Shown here one piece after another: positions 10,200-22,175 of a DNA stretch of 64,000 nt (the stretch's first letter is position 1; each line of letters opens with the position of its first letter). Made by a program: the position numbers and the translations under genes. The stretch comes from Limonium bicolor (Eukaryota; Streptophyta; Magnoliopsida; Caryophyllales; Plumbaginaceae): assembly GCA_023374045.1 (NCBI GenBank), contig CM041778.1, forward strand, positions 365,650,831 through 365,714,830. The letters run 5' to 3'. Below the pieces are notes generated by a model. It saw only the letters and a list, made by a program, of their open reading frames with translations. It was not told the origin of the DNA and ran no database searches.

Positions 10200-12086
10200 T
10201 CAATTCATTAAACTTGTGCAGACGAACTGCGACCATTCCTCAAGCATCTCAACAATTTGAGCATCATCATACTGACCACCTTTGAACACTTCTTCGTAAG
10301 CCTTGAAAAAATGACATTAATCTAAAACGTACAAGTCTAACAACATGTAAAGAGCATAACTGAAACTTTCAAAGAATGTTACCTTGTCTAACGAGTGCTC
10401 TGGTAAAAGGTTCGATGCTCCTACTATGTCACTCATGAATCTCATGACATAGTATCCACATTCTGAACCCCCAGGCTGCACCGGACACTATACAAACACA
10501 CATATTGACAGTTATAAACAAGTTTAAACATTATCACACAATTAATTTATCAATTAATAGAGTACCTTGACAATGTTCCAAGGGATGTTACTCTTCATTG
10601 TTTTATTCTGGAGAGATAATGCAGCTCTCATGGAACTATATACATCAGCAATATATATAGTTTTAAGCATCAGTAGCAAGTTATGAAACAGTTAATGTTA
10701 AGTAATAATAATTGTTGTTTACGATAACAAACTAATTACCTCAGTATTGCGGTGGAGATCTTCGGTCTCTTGGCACCCTTACCAAGTGAGTCAAATTGCA
10801 AGATTCGTGGGTGCTTCAACATCACCAGCACAAGCAATGACCAATGTCGACTGTCCACAAATTACACAATGTGTTGAAATCATTAAACAACTAACACAAA
10901 CTATATGTTTTAGATAATACTAAGAGAAATAGTCAAATATCATACCCTAAATGATATGGCAGCATAATAAATGACTTGTTAGAACATTCAAAGATGGCAT
11001 TCGTCATATATTGCATAAGGCCTTCCATATCACTTGTCATCTGGACTTCACTGCACATAGCACGACACAGGAATCTGAATCTGTGATCTTTATAGACATT
11101 GATCGCCTTATTATGCACCCACCTATGAGGCAATATCATTAGTCATTAACTTTTTATTCAAACATCTAATTCATCACTGATCAATGAATTCAAAATATAA
11201 AAGGTAGAAGTCACACACATGGCGGCTGACTTGATAATCGACACATTCAACCAATCCCTCCTGAAACACTCCTCGAAGTCGGACATATACATCCCAAATC
11301 GATGTATATCTTCTCCTTGAACTTGATAGTGAAATATCCGTTCGGGATCTTCCATAATGAGGGAATCACAATGAGGTGGTAGCAGCAACAACGATGAGTA
11401 CAGAATCTGCATATTAGTCGACAAGCCGGCCAATATTCTTTTCTCCACCAAATTAGGTCTAAGCACGAAATTTGTGGATGCCTTTGATTGCGCAGGTGCA
11501 GCAATTCTTTTTCCTTTTCCCTTATCAGTCTTTGGTCGGCTCATATCCTATGATATTAACTAATTAAGTATATGGATGCAAGGTGGTACATCAATAGTTT
11601 TATAGCAACGGTTAAGAGTAAATACCTGCCCAGGGAGTTTGACCAATCGTGCTGGCCACTACACTATCGCAGTTTGTGCGGAACGCAAGGTAGGTCTTTG
11701 TGGGATCGGCACCGGTAAACAGACGTCACCATGCTCTGCAACAAATTTGTCCAGAAGCACTCGTGCATGGTAATGTCGGAGTGGTTCACCGTGCACAATA
11801 TCACTTGGAACTGAAGGGAAAAGTTTTCCCCATGCCACCATGACCTCTTCTACTCCAATTTGTAAAAACAGCTGGCACTCAGTGGGTGCCTGAGTGTTAT
11901 GTGGAACTTGTTTAGATAAAAATTGTGAATTCCTCTATGATGATATTAGTGATCAAGTGAAAAATCTTAATCGTCATGTACTCAATTGAAATGGTAGTCT
12001 AACCTTTAGAGATGCATAGGGAAACGGCTCAGCCGACTGGACACTACTTCCCACTACCGGTGAACTCTGATGATGAATGGGTGACT
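10200..12086 (-). pseudogene. CACTA second gene, 3' half: Ulp1-like (peptidase C48) cysteine protease domain
   Basis: Exons read on the minus strand: 12086-12004, about 11935-11640, 11544-about 11160, about 11128-10945, 10866-10739, about 10640-10567, about 10490-10384 and about 10305-10200 (stop). The protease core is clear: a His in RHWSLLVL (exon 10866-10739), an Asp in LQFDSLGKG (same exon) and a Cys in PGGSECGYYVMRFM with the preceding Gln of CPVQPGG (exon 10490-10384). These are the His-Asp-Cys triad and oxyanion Gln of SUMO-protease-type C48 enzymes. Upstream exons hold a conserved plant CACTA block (GVEEVMVAWGKLFPS). It is joined to the Transposase_24 half at 22176 across an LTR insertion. 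At least one in-frame TAG (about 11660) is present. Ulp1-like domains are known in plant CACTA and Mutator elements; substrate and role are uncertain. Confidence 0.82.
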
Positions 12087-12601
12087 CAACTTGTAACACC
12101 CCTACAACGCCCCTATCAACTACCGAAATCGCAGCGGAAATAACCAACCAAACAATAACTAAACGCTTTGGTGTTACAACGCCGTTAACCCCCCACGTGG
12201 TTAACTAGGCAGAATAAATACAAGTGTATCGGTCTGATGATCAGACTCCCGAGCATAGAATCTAACATCCATATATAAACATAACCAACCATACCGAGTA
12301 TTTAATTTACATCACCCCTACCAACCATAAACATCCACCACTGTTTAACAAACGGTACCAAAATGTAATGCCTCGGGAGCACAGGCGCATCCCGGGCTCA
12401 GCAATCCAAAATAACCAAAGTACATCAACAACCTAGGATCTAGAGCCACTCCGCTTCTTCGATCCTCATCCTGCAATAAAATATGGAGCCCCCGAGGGGG
12501 TCAGTAACCTTTGCTGGTATGGCTAACGCGCAGCCCATCGGCTACCGGGATACGCGCAACCAATTGTCATGATAACATGGCATTCATTTTAAAACATCCA
12601 A

Positions 12602-12637
12602 CATATATATATATTATATATATATATATATATATAC
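12602..12637. repeat. (TA)n microsatellite in the solo LTR
   Basis: Alternating TA dinucleotides over about 36 bp, with one interruption. Confidence 0.85.
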
Positions 12638-13546
12638 CATAGCATAGCAAGGGAAATTGCATAGCATCATAACAATACATATCACCATAAAATCGGTCCT
12701 CACAAGGAACCTTCCACCATAGTTAGTATACCCTGTGAGCCTAGAGATTTTTACCAATCCCATTTTAAGCTCGTTACCAACCTCGTTACCGTCCAGTTAT
12801 ATAGAACGGTTAACTTATACCCAAGGTGTGTCGGATATAGTAATCCCAAGCACACCGAAATAACATACGTATGCCCCTATGGCCCGACGTGAGTCAGTAT
12901 CTAGCTTTGGATAAGCTAAGGGAAGGTAGAAACCAAATTGGAATACCACCTATACATACACCAAGAGAGCCGAACCGGATATGATATCGACTCCTGTCCA
13001 TCACACGTGTGGCCGGAACAACCGGACTCCTCATTCCCCTCGATTAGCACTTGTTAGTGATCACACAATATTTGTTAAGTCACATACAAGCAAACATTTA
13101 GGTCTTGTTAGACAACCAAGGGAAAGGAGTCACAACCTTACAACATCTTAATGTACAACAACTGTAAACTCTTTTCATGCCTTAATCTTATAAGGTCGTA
13201 ACACACAGAAAAGCAAACAACATCCAAGCCGGTGTAAACCGGTAGACAACAGACTGCAAGAAAACCATACCTTGGTCCTTGCCTCGATTGGTTTCCACCT
13301 TGAGAGAATCCTAAACACATTAGTAACATCGGTTAATTAACGCACTAGTCCATTATTAACATTATCTACTCAACATTACTAGTTTATTTTTATTTTACAC
13401 TTGTTACAACTTTTCATCCTTTTAATTGCCTTTAAAACCCACCTAACATGTCTTACATAACCTTATTATATCATTACTAACCAACTACTATTTTTTGATA
13501 ACAATTCCCATCTTAAAACAATAATTTTTGGTCCATACAGTGGCCT

Positions 13547-13862
13547 GTCCGAACTTGTGTCCGAGCTTCCAAGTTCGGACGCAAGCCGTGATTTTAGACA
13601 GAAAACAGACACACGTCCGAACTTATGTCCGGACTTCGGAAGTTCGGACGTGAGCCGAGAAAAATTTAGACAGAAATCCGTGCGTCCGAACATGTGTCCG
13701 GACTTCCCAAGTTCGGACACAGTTCGAGAATAATCCTAAGGATGGGTGGGTACGTCCGAACATGTGTCCGGACTTCCCAAGTTCGGACACTGTTCGCGAG
13801 TGAGAATTTCTTTACCCAACAGGGCCTGTCCGAACTTCCACATCCGGACGGAAGTTCGGACA
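13547..13862. repeat. Hairpin array in Tekay-like solo LTR, about 70-bp period
   Basis: Five modules start at 13547, 13615, 13684, 13754 and 13828. In the first four, arm GTCCGAAC is followed by an inner GTCCGGAC or GTCCGAG and then by the inverse arm GTTCGGAC, giving a 35-nt hairpin. An AT-rich spacer of about 35 nt separates the modules. The fifth is shortened. The surrounding LTR is AT-rich and otherwise lacks such palindromes. Confidence 0.85.
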
Positions 13863-14455
13863 AGGCATTATACTCCAATTCCTAAGCCTTTAAACACTTA
13901 ACCAAATTTCCCCAAGGCCTCCAACACTTATAGTATCATCTCCTTAAGTTTCTAAGTGGTATTCCTTGTCTATTCTAATCATTATACCAAGACATATCTT
14001 CTACACAACATTATTACTTAAACATCATTTCTTACAACCTAAAACTCTTTATGTCATCATTGAAATCTCTTTTTCTAAGCTTACACTTTCCTTATTTTAC
14101 CAAAGTTTGCCTATGTCTCAATCTAAGTCCCAAAGTGACTTTGGTACTTACTAAACCTCAAGCTCATGCCTAAGTCCTTGTCACACTCTAGAACACTTAA
14201 GACATTATATCTTCTCTTGTAAAACACCTAGTCATTTCCTAACACCTCTAACTCACCAAACCTTATGTAAACACTTAGAACTTCTTGCTTCTTACCTAAA
14301 TTTTGACATGGATTCCCCTAGAACATTACTAAGCCTAAACACTTTGTTTTCTCCATTAAACACACAAGAACACCTAGAATCCACAAGAACACTCTCATAC
14401 ACAACTTCACCAAATTCACACTACATTACCATATAGTGCATAATTTAAATTGCAT

Positions 14456-14460
14456 GACAC
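14456..14460. repeat. Target-site duplication of the Athila-like element (gacac), left copy
   Basis: gacac occurs here immediately before TGTTGGGC and again at 20631-20635 immediately after ACTTATCA. Confidence 0.93.
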
Positions 14461-15728
14461 TGTTGGGCAAAATAGTAGTTATACTATCTTGCTAACTATG
14501 GGCAGTGAAGCCAATCTTTGTAGTACAACAAGGTCGTATCCACAGAGACTTCGCAACTGTCTAATTAATTATCTAATTTAGTAAATGTACAAAAAGATAA
14601 ATTAAAGTGCATAAAAAGTAAATTGGGGTTTAGCCGGAGGCAAGCTTGGTTTTAGGATTAGTACAGAAATAATAAAAACAGTGAAATAAAGTAAATGGAT
14701 GGAAAAAGGTATCCAAGGATAGCGGGGGAATTTCCTAAATTACTTAAACAAATTCATAACCATGTCTCAAATATTTATTGTCTATTAGAGTCAATAATTG
14801 TCAGTTACGAACTCTTATTAATAGCCTTAGTATTTTCCTGCTCAATCCGGAGTGTAAATACTAAGGTTAATCCCTTTGTGGTACTTAACTATCTCAAAAT
14901 CATATGTCGATAGTTACCAAATAAATGCAGTATTTTGTCAGAATAAGCATTTAACAATATTTGCTGAAAGGAATTAAAACAAGTTTAATAAGTGAAACAG
15001 GTGATAAATATTTATTTAAGTACAGACAATAATTATAATCCTAATTTGCTCTTATTTGTCTGTTTAAGAATTAATCTTGTGGCCTTCCTAAATCATAGAT
15101 AAGGACAACTCTTAATTAATTCATTAAACTTCTTACAATCAGAAAAAGTCTAAAATCATTAATTAGCTTTAAGTGAGAATTCTTTTTATAACAGCGATGG
15201 ATTTTATCTGCTAATCAAGGAGTATAATATCTAACGTTTATCTCTCTTTGTGGTCTATTCTCAGATTTACAAAATCATTGAAATAAGAGAAACCGTAAAT
15301 GCATAAAAATGATCAGTTATTAAGCATTTAATAATTTAGAGAGACAAAACAAATATTAATAAGCAAACTTGGTATTAATAATAAGTCTGAATTATTTAGG
15401 GTCAAACCACATCCTAGGATACGAATAAAATCACTCAGACATTAACAGTAATAAAAAGGAAACAGAAATAGCCATTAATTTGGAGACTGCTGGCGGAGAC
15501 TGGACTGTGATTCGCTTCTGCTCCAGCTCCCTTTTCTTCTGTTCTTCTTATCGCGTTTCTGCTTCGTGGTGGAATGAAGAATAAAACTAAAATGGAGAAG
15601 TGGAGGGTACGAGGTGAATGGTGGTGGTCGTGGTGTGGTCTAATACTAACGATAACAAATAACAAATAACTCTAACGATTTGGATTGTGAGGAAGGGAAT
15701 TATTTTATTTGAGCAGAGGCCGTGGGTT

Positions 15729-15736
15729 TATATAAA
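15729..15736 (-). promoter_or_regulatory. LTR TATA box
   Basis: TATATAAA on the minus strand, about 200 bp downstream of the GC-rich repeat block. The corresponding site of the other LTR (about 19868) has lost one base in this sequence. Confidence 0.5.
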
Positions 15737-15929
15737 GGCAGAGGAGAAGAAGGTCCGTACGAATTTGTTTAACTGTTGATTCATTGATTGCGCAGGGGAC
15801 AGGAAGATGAAGACGCGTGAGGGATAAGAGGCTCATTAATGCAGACAGACAGTGGGCAAGTTGTGCGAGTTGCAGCAGACGACGGCGCGAAGAAGAAGAT
15901 AAGCTCGCGACTGATAATTATTGCTGTCC

Positions 15930-16230
15930 GCCTGTGGTACCGCCTGGTAAGTGGCGGTTCCCTCCTACTTGACCGCCTCCAAGACCGCCTATAAAGAGGC
16001 GGTACTCTCTTGATCAACCGCGATGCGGTTGCGCCTATGGTGTCCGCCACTTATTAGGCGGTACACTCTTGATCAACCGCGAGGCGGTTGCGCCTATGGT
16101 GTCCGCCACTTATTAGGCGGTACACTCTATGTTGTCCGCTAGATACGAGGCGGTAGCCGGTAGCCTCTCCACCGTCCGCCAGGCGGTTGTCTCAGAGTGG
16201 TCCGCCTGTTATGGAGCGGTCACGCCCAAC
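15930..16230. repeat. GGCGGT/ACCGCC hairpins with a 59-bp tandem repeat, in LTR U3
   Basis: The block is rich in inverted ACCGCC...GGCGGT pairs such as CCGCCACTTATTAGGCGG and CAACCGCGAGGCGGTTG. Units beginning gtgtccgccac at 16040 and 16099 show the 59-bp period, with a diverged earlier unit. The block lies about 260-560 bp from the LTR 5' start and upstream of the TATA box. It is repeated in the other LTR at about 20070-20360. Confidence 0.85.
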
Positions 16231-16494
16231 GCGTGACTCTTGCGTGCCTCTGTTCAACCGGCTCTACATTCTTCATTTGGACTCCGTTTTCTGAGCCGTT
16301 TGCGTCTATGTGTCCGTCTCTTTATCTACTTTACTCCCAGCTTGGTTTTCCTCATGTTTGAACAATAAATTTGTGAGATAAATAATAAAACATAAACTAG
16401 AGGAAAACCAACTGAAGTGGAGAAATGAGCAAGAAAAGTGCTAATATTATATATGAAATACACCTATAAATCATGCTCATTTGGACACTTATCA

Positions 16495-16506
16495 CACCCC
16501 CACACT
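16495..16506 (-). promoter_or_regulatory. Polypurine tract of the Athila-like element
   Basis: On the minus strand a G-rich tract ending GTGTGGGGGTG directly abuts the LTR start TGATAAGTG. Plus-strand DNA synthesis is primed at such tracts. Confidence 0.7.
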
Positions 16507-17700
16507 TATCTTTTTGCTTGTCCTCAAGTAAAATCACGTACCCAAGTAAGTAGGGAATGCTCAATACTAACAAATATTATTATGAAGGGTAGGATAAACA
16601 TGATCTTTTTAACTTATTGAGGAGTGTGAAAAATTAACTGCTGGTGGCAAAGGTGTGCTCTGGGTAAAAATAAAACATAGAGTTTCGGGGTATGATCTAA
16701 GGTACTTCAATGTTTCCTTTTTAGGTGACCGAGAACTTTTACCATGGCCAACTTCTCTCAAGAATGGGCATTGAGGAGAAAAAAACAAAAGGAAAAATAG
16801 ATTCATGCATTTGTTTCACTTCTGCATAAGAGATGAGAAAATATAGGCATCACGCCTTTGTATTTAAGAACACTCAACTCTCTTTGTTGGTTACCAATGG
16901 CGTCTCGCTAGTCCCTTATTATTATTTTTTTCTTTCTTTTTAAACAGAGAAGTACCCCTTAGCAATCCCTAAGAGAGAAGACAGAAAGAAACCCTGAGCA
17001 ATAAAATCCAACCTTTTGCAGATTATTTGGTCACACCGCATATAAAATGCTCCTCAAAAGTAATCAAAATTTTAAAATTTGTATCATTTATACCATTTAT
17101 CCCACAATTCATAACAATATTTATTCTTAAAGAGAACAACCCACATATAAAGGGTCCATAAATTTTGAATTTGGACAAACGAAAAATAAGGAGAGAGATT
17201 AAACATTTAAGCACAAAATGTCACCGAAAAGGGCACACTCCCCCACACTTAAATTGAACAATGTCCTCATTGTTCACCAGAAAAACAAGGGAAGGTTCAG
17301 AAGACCTTTTCGGTAAGTAGATAAAATAAAGATAACACAAAGAGCACAAATAAACAGTTAAGCACATAAACGCTGCTCTGCAATTTTTATTTAAATCAAA
17401 GCAAATTTAAAAAACTGGTACTCTCCCCTGATTTTATTTTGCTAGCGTGTATTGGACTTCCCCCACACTTGAGCTTCAGCCTCAAGTAGCGTAGCTTGGT
17501 TGCGGTGTCCACATGGAGGTGCACCTGCAGAAGACACTAGAAGCAACCACACTAAAAACGGGGTTATAAGTTAGCAAAAATAAAAATTTAAAGAGAACCT
17601 GAAAATTAAAAGAACATAAAGGCAAAACAAATAAAAGTACACCCGGGTTGCCTCCCGGGAAGCTGCCTTTCTTTAACGTCTTTGGCTAGACGCTTTGTCG
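16507..17700. other. Non-coding internal region of the Athila-like element
   Basis: AT-rich DNA with repeated cccccacactt phrases (16497, 17240, 17461) and a block around aatgtcctcattgttc typical of the 3' part of Athila-type internal regions. Pol is absent. Confidence 0.55.
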
Positions 17701-18474
17701 TTATCCTGGATCAAAACAAAATGTTACCTCGGCATATAAAATAATAAAATTAATACTCCTCAAAATCTGGTGTTTGAGGAGGTACTGCCGGGAACGTAGT
17801 TCTAACAGAAGACCCGGTGGAAATGACTTTTCTTCCTCAAATTGGAGGATGTAAAAATCCTCCTCTTGTTGTTGAGGCTTATGGTAAGAACCTTGAAAGG
17901 GATCTTCAGAGGGAAGTGGCTCCTTGAAATTTACTATAGCACTCTCTTCTGATGGCTCGGAGGGAGGCGGCATCTCCTCCTTCTCAAGATTGAGGATGTA
18001 TCCACCCTCATCTTCTGGGTAAAGCACGGTGAAGGAGGGGAAGTAGTAGTTGATTTCAGAGGGAGGGGACTCCATGAAGTCCAAGGAGAAACTCTCTTCT
18101 GAGGGGTTGTCTCCATAATCAAGCTGATAGTTGTTTGGTGATGGATTCTCTAATTCGAATAGGGGAGGAGGTGGAAAGTAGCTTAAGTCCTTAGCAGGTT
18201 GTTCTTCCTCGTGAACCACTGCATTCAGTTGTGGAACGGGTTGTTCCATGTGTTCTACCTGATCTAGCGTTCTTTGCCGGATCATTTCAATGGTTGAGGT
18301 AAAATTTGCCATCATTTCCCGTAAAATGGCGTTGTCTCTTTCTATTGCAACCATAGGACAATAGGAACTTTCATGGTCTCCTCCACACTCTTGGCAGACA
18401 CTCCATTGACTGTAGTCCTCTGCGCTATAGGGGTAACCATACCAATCTTCTGCTTGATCGTAGTGATCATCCAT
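17701..18474 (-). CDS. Gag-like protein remnant of a non-autonomous Athila-like element
   Basis: An open frame of 257 residues starts at ATG 18474, 107 bp downstream of the primer binding site. Near residues 30-42 there is one zinc-knuckle-like motif, C-QE-C-GGD-H-ESSY-C, of the kind found in Athila gag proteins. It is followed by a short region around IERDNAILREMMANFTSTIEMIRQ that may be helical, and then by a long acidic, Pro- and Ser-rich tail. Gag forms the particle that packages element RNA; this protein lacks the large N-terminal capsid region of full-length Athila gag. The absence of internal stops fits the young LTRs. Whether it is translated or only a relic is unknown. Confidence 0.6.
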   Translation of the reverse strand: MDDHYDQAEDWYGYPYSAEDYSQWSVCQECGGDHESSYCPMVAIERDNAILREMMANFTSTIEMIRQRTLDQVEHMEQPVPQLNAVVHEEEQPAKDLSYFPPPPLFELENPSPNNYQLDYGDNPSEESFSLDFMESPPSEINYYFPSFTVLYPEDEGGYILNLEKEEMPPPSEPSEESAIVNFKEPLPSEDPFQGSYHKPQQQEEDFYILQFEEEKSFPPGLLLELRSRQYLLKHQILRSINFIILYAEVTFCFDPG

Positions 18475-18580
18475 CAGAATTAAGTACCTTTAAAAAGAAA
18501 CAAAAATTTATACAAAAAAGGGTAATTACAGAAATAAAAGGAAAACTAAACAGATAATGAACCAGATAGTTGGACCGAAG

Positions 18581-18598
18581 TCCCCGGCAACGGCGCCA
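18581..18598 (-). promoter_or_regulatory. Primer binding site (tRNA-Asp type)
   Basis: On the minus strand it reads TGGCGCCGTTGCCGGGGA, six bases after the 5' LTR end. It is the classic tRNA-Asp primer site of Athila-type plant elements. Confidence 0.9.
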
Positions 18599-18604
18599 AA
18601 AACT

Positions 18605-20630
18605 TGTTGGGCAAAATAGTAGTTATACTATCTTGCTAACTATGGGCAGTGAACCCAATCTTTGTAGTACAACAAGGTCGTATCCACAGAGACTTCGCAA
18701 CTGTCTAATTAATTATCCAATTTAGTAAATGTACAAAAAGATAAATTAAAGTGCATAAAAAGTAAATTGGGGTTTAGCCGGAGGCAAGCTTGGTTTTAGG
18801 ATTAGTACAGAAATAATAAAAACAGTGAAATAAAGTAAATGGATGGAAAAAGGTATCCAAGGATAGCGGGGGAATTTCCTAAATTACTTAAACAAATTCA
18901 TAACCATGTCTCAAATATTATTGTCTATTAGAGTCAATAATTGTCAGTTACGAACTCTTATTAATAGCCTTAGTATTTTCCTACTCAATCCGGAGTGTAA
19001 ATACTAAGGTTAATCCCTTTGTGGTACTTAACTATCTCAAAATCATATGTCGATAGTTACCAAATAAATGCAGTATTTTGTCAGAATAAGCATTTAACAA
19101 TATTTGCTGAAAGGAATTAAAACAAGTTTAATAAGTGAAACAGGTGATAAATATTTATTTAAGTACAGACAATAATATATTAATCCTAATTTGCTCTTAT
19201 TTGTCTGTTTAAGAATTAATTGTGGCCTTCCTAAATCATAGATAAGGACAACTCTTAATTAATTCATTAACTTCTTACAATCAGAAAAAAGTCTAAAATC
19301 ATTAATTAGCTTTAAGTGAGAATTCTTTTATAACAGCGATGGATTTTATCTGCTAATCAAGGAGTATAATATCTAACGTTTATCTCTCTTTGTGGTCTAT
19401 TCTCAGATTTACAAAATCATTGAAATAAAGAGAAACCGTAAATGCATAAAAATGATCAGTTATTAAGCATTTAATAATTTAGAGAGACAAAACAAATATT
19501 AATAAGCAAACTTGGTATTAATAATAAGTCTGAATTATTTAGGGTCAAACCACATCCTAGGATACGAATAAAATCACTCAGACATAACAGTAATAAAAAG
19601 GAAACAGAAATAGCCATTAATTTGGGACTGCTGGCGGAGACTGGACTGTGATTCGCTTCTGCTCCAGCTCCCTTTTCTTCTGTTCTTCTTATCGCGTTTC
19701 TGCTTCGTGGTGGAATGAAGAATAAAACTAAAATGGAGAAGTGGAGGGTACGAGGTGAATGGTGGTGGTCGTGGTGTGGTCTAATACTAACGATAACAAA
19801 TAACAAATAACTTAACGATTTGGATTGTGAGGAAGGGAATTATTTTATTTGAGCAGAGGCCGTGGGTTTAATAAAGGCAGAGGAGAAGAAGGTCCGTACG
19901 AATTTGTTTAACTGTTGATTCATTGATTGCGCAGGGACAGGAAGATGAAGACGCGTGAGGGATAAGAGGCTCATTAATGCAGACAGACAGTGGGCAAGTT
20001 GTGCGAGTTGCAGCAGACGACGGCGCGAAGAAGAAGATAAGCTCGCGACTGATAATTATTGCTGTCCGCCTGTGGTACCGCCTGGTAAGTGGCGGTTCCT
20101 CCTACTTGACCGCCTCCAAGACCGCCTATAAAGAGGCGGTACTCTCTTGATCAACCGCGAGGCGGTTGCGCCTATGGTGTCCGCCACTTATTAGGCGGTA
20201 CACTCTTGATCAACCGCGAGGCGGTTGCGCCTATGGTGTCCGCCACTTATTAGGCGGTACACTCTATGTTGTCCGCTAGATACGAGGCGGTAGCCGGTAG
20301 CCTCTCCACCGTCCGCCAGGCGGTTGTCTCAGAGTGGTCCGCCTGTTATGGAGCGGTCACGCCCAACGCGTGACTCTCGCGTGCCTCTGTTCAACCGGCT
20401 CTACATTCTTCATTTGGACTCCGTTTTCTGAGCCGTTTGCGTCTATGTGTCCGTCTCTTTATCTACTTTACTCCCAGCTTGGTTTTCCTCATGTTTGAAC
20501 ATAAATTTGTGAGATAAATAATAAAACATAAACTAGAGGAAAACTAACCGAAGTGGAGAAATGAGCAAGAAAAGTGCTAATATTATATATGAAATACACC
20601 TATAAATCATGCTCATTTGGACACTTATCA
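18605..20630 (-). repeat. 5' LTR of the Athila-like element
   Basis: Partner of 14461-16494. By eye the two LTRs differ at about 7 substitutions and about 14 short indels, most of them 1 bp and many in homopolymers. Confidence 0.93.
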
Positions 20631-22175
20631 GACACTTAAGCCCTTAAAATGCATGGCTCTTAGGCCCTTAAAATGCATAACCCTTAAACACTGAATTTCC
20701 ACAATATATTTGCCTTTGACCTGCAAATACACTCAAACACATATGCCTTTTACTAGTCTCTTGAGAACACTTTACTAAGTCATTCACCATTTGCTCTTTA
20801 GGTAGTTTTAATAAGCATTTTTAAGCTCATTTCTCCTAAGGCATTAAACAACATTAGGTTAATAGATTTACCTCTTTTCCAAAACACTTCCTTCTTGTTT
20901 CCTTACAAAACCGTATGGTATTTTGATTCCTTGTCAAGTTCTCAACAATCTACAAACACCATAATGAGTATTCAAGCTTTGAGCTTCATCTCATTGTAAA
21001 CCCTAATTTTACATTGTTTTAAAAACATTAATGTAGTTATTTTACCTTGATCTTTGAGGAGAGTTTGAATATATATCAAGAGAGGACTCCACCTAGTCCA
21101 TGAAGAGTTGAAATGAAGCTAGAACAAAGTCACACAAAGAGCTATATCAATGTGTATTTTCGGTCAAGGTAAAAACATGGAGGAAACATGATTTTTCTTT
21201 GAGATTCCTTACCTAGAAGCAAAGGAGAGTAATAATATGCCAAAATACAAGCTCAAGCTCCTTCAATGGTGGGACACCTTGGCACCGAAATGGGGCTCTT
21301 GAAGCTTTGAGAAGATAGAAATGAAGAGCTTGATGAGAGGAAGAGATTGGTGGTCTTAGAATTTGATTTGGACAAGTGAGCTAGATTTAGCAAGAGGTCA
21401 AAGATGGAGTTTTTATGGTGGTAGTGGTATTACCGTGAGAGAACAGCAAGAAGGAAGGAAGAAGAAGATTGGGACCGTGGGAAATGAAGGAAAGAAATGA
21501 GAATGAAGATAGATAGAATTTGCTTTTAAGAAGATATTTGTAGTAATAAAGTAAAAAGTAAGTTTAATTAGTTTTCTTTCCTTACTTATTATGTCAACTA
21601 GAGAGTGGTGAGTCACCACACTTAGAAAACCGGCCCCCTATATTATAATGAGGGTATTTTAGTCTTTGTTTGTCAATTTAATTACTTAATACAACATATG
21701 TTATAAACTAGCTTATAAAAATCACTATTCACCTAAACAAGGCACTTAGAAGTGAAATTTTTGATTTCCCATTAATATAGCCACCCAAATGTGATACTAT
21801 ATAGTACACATATATATTTAAGAGTAATGATGGACATTTAGCCATCAAAACCCATTTACAAGACAATTTTCAAAAATGTGCTTTAAGACTTCTTAAAGCA
21901 CATTTTGTGTTTTAACTTGTTTTCAAGCTTGGTTTTCTTTGGTAATTGATTTAATATGTCATTAATATTATATAAGGTCTTGGTAAGCTCATTAGGTCTT
22001 ACCCAAGCTTATTCCAAGCTTAGAGCACATTTTAGCTCTTATTGACTTTAAAGCACATTTTGTGTTTTCTTTTGTTTAAATCTGTTTACTAATGTTTCTA
22101 AGACTCTTTTTTAGTCTTAATAATTCATGTTTTAATGTTTAACCAACATACCAAGGTTTGGGGTATTTCACAACT

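Larger units (their letters stand above)
14461..16494 (-). repeat. 3' LTR of the Athila-like element
   Basis: In minus sense it starts TGATAAGTGTCC and ends GCCCAACA. It contains a TATA box (15729-15736), a GC-rich hairpin and tandem-repeat block (about 15930-16230) and a T/A-rich remainder. It is a near-identical partner of 18605-20630. Confidence 0.93.
14461..20630 (-). mobile_element. Complete non-autonomous Athila-like LTR retrotransposon
   Basis: Two LTRs (14461-16494 and 18605-20630) of about 2.03 kb flank a 2.1-kb internal region, all bounded by the 5-bp duplication gacac. On the minus strand the 5' LTR is the right one. It is followed by a primer binding site (18598-18581) complementary to the 3' end of tRNA-Asp, the primer typical of Athila-type elements, and the 3' LTR is preceded by the polypurine tract AGTGTGGGGGTG. 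The internal region has one gag-related frame and no protease, RT or integrase, so the element must be moved by a related autonomous copy. The LTRs differ by about 7 substitutions, which suggests a young insertion. It sits inside the solo LTR at 12092-22170. Confidence 0.93.
12092..22170 (-). mobile_element. Solo LTR of a Tekay-like Ty3/gypsy element (3.9 kb net), carrying a nested Athila-like element
   Basis: The left end is TGTAACACCCC and the right end GGGGTATTTCA, flanked by the perfect 5-bp duplication caact (12087-12091 and 22171-22175). Both ends and blocks such as gcagcggaa, gccgttaacc and gtatcggtctga match the LTR at 56587-60608, which belongs to a Tekay-like pol. Apart from the nested element at 14461-20630 it has no coding sequence, so it is a solo LTR left by LTR-LTR recombination. 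Orientation is minus by comparison with that copy. It is inserted in an exon of the CACTA second gene, whose reading frame continues across it. Confidence 0.9.

Noticed and set aside
15435..16050. Small frames 15435-15665 and 15781-16050 and the related frame 19471-19806
   Set aside because: They lie inside LTR U3/R sequence and their length comes from GC-rich hairpin repeats; no family resemblance.
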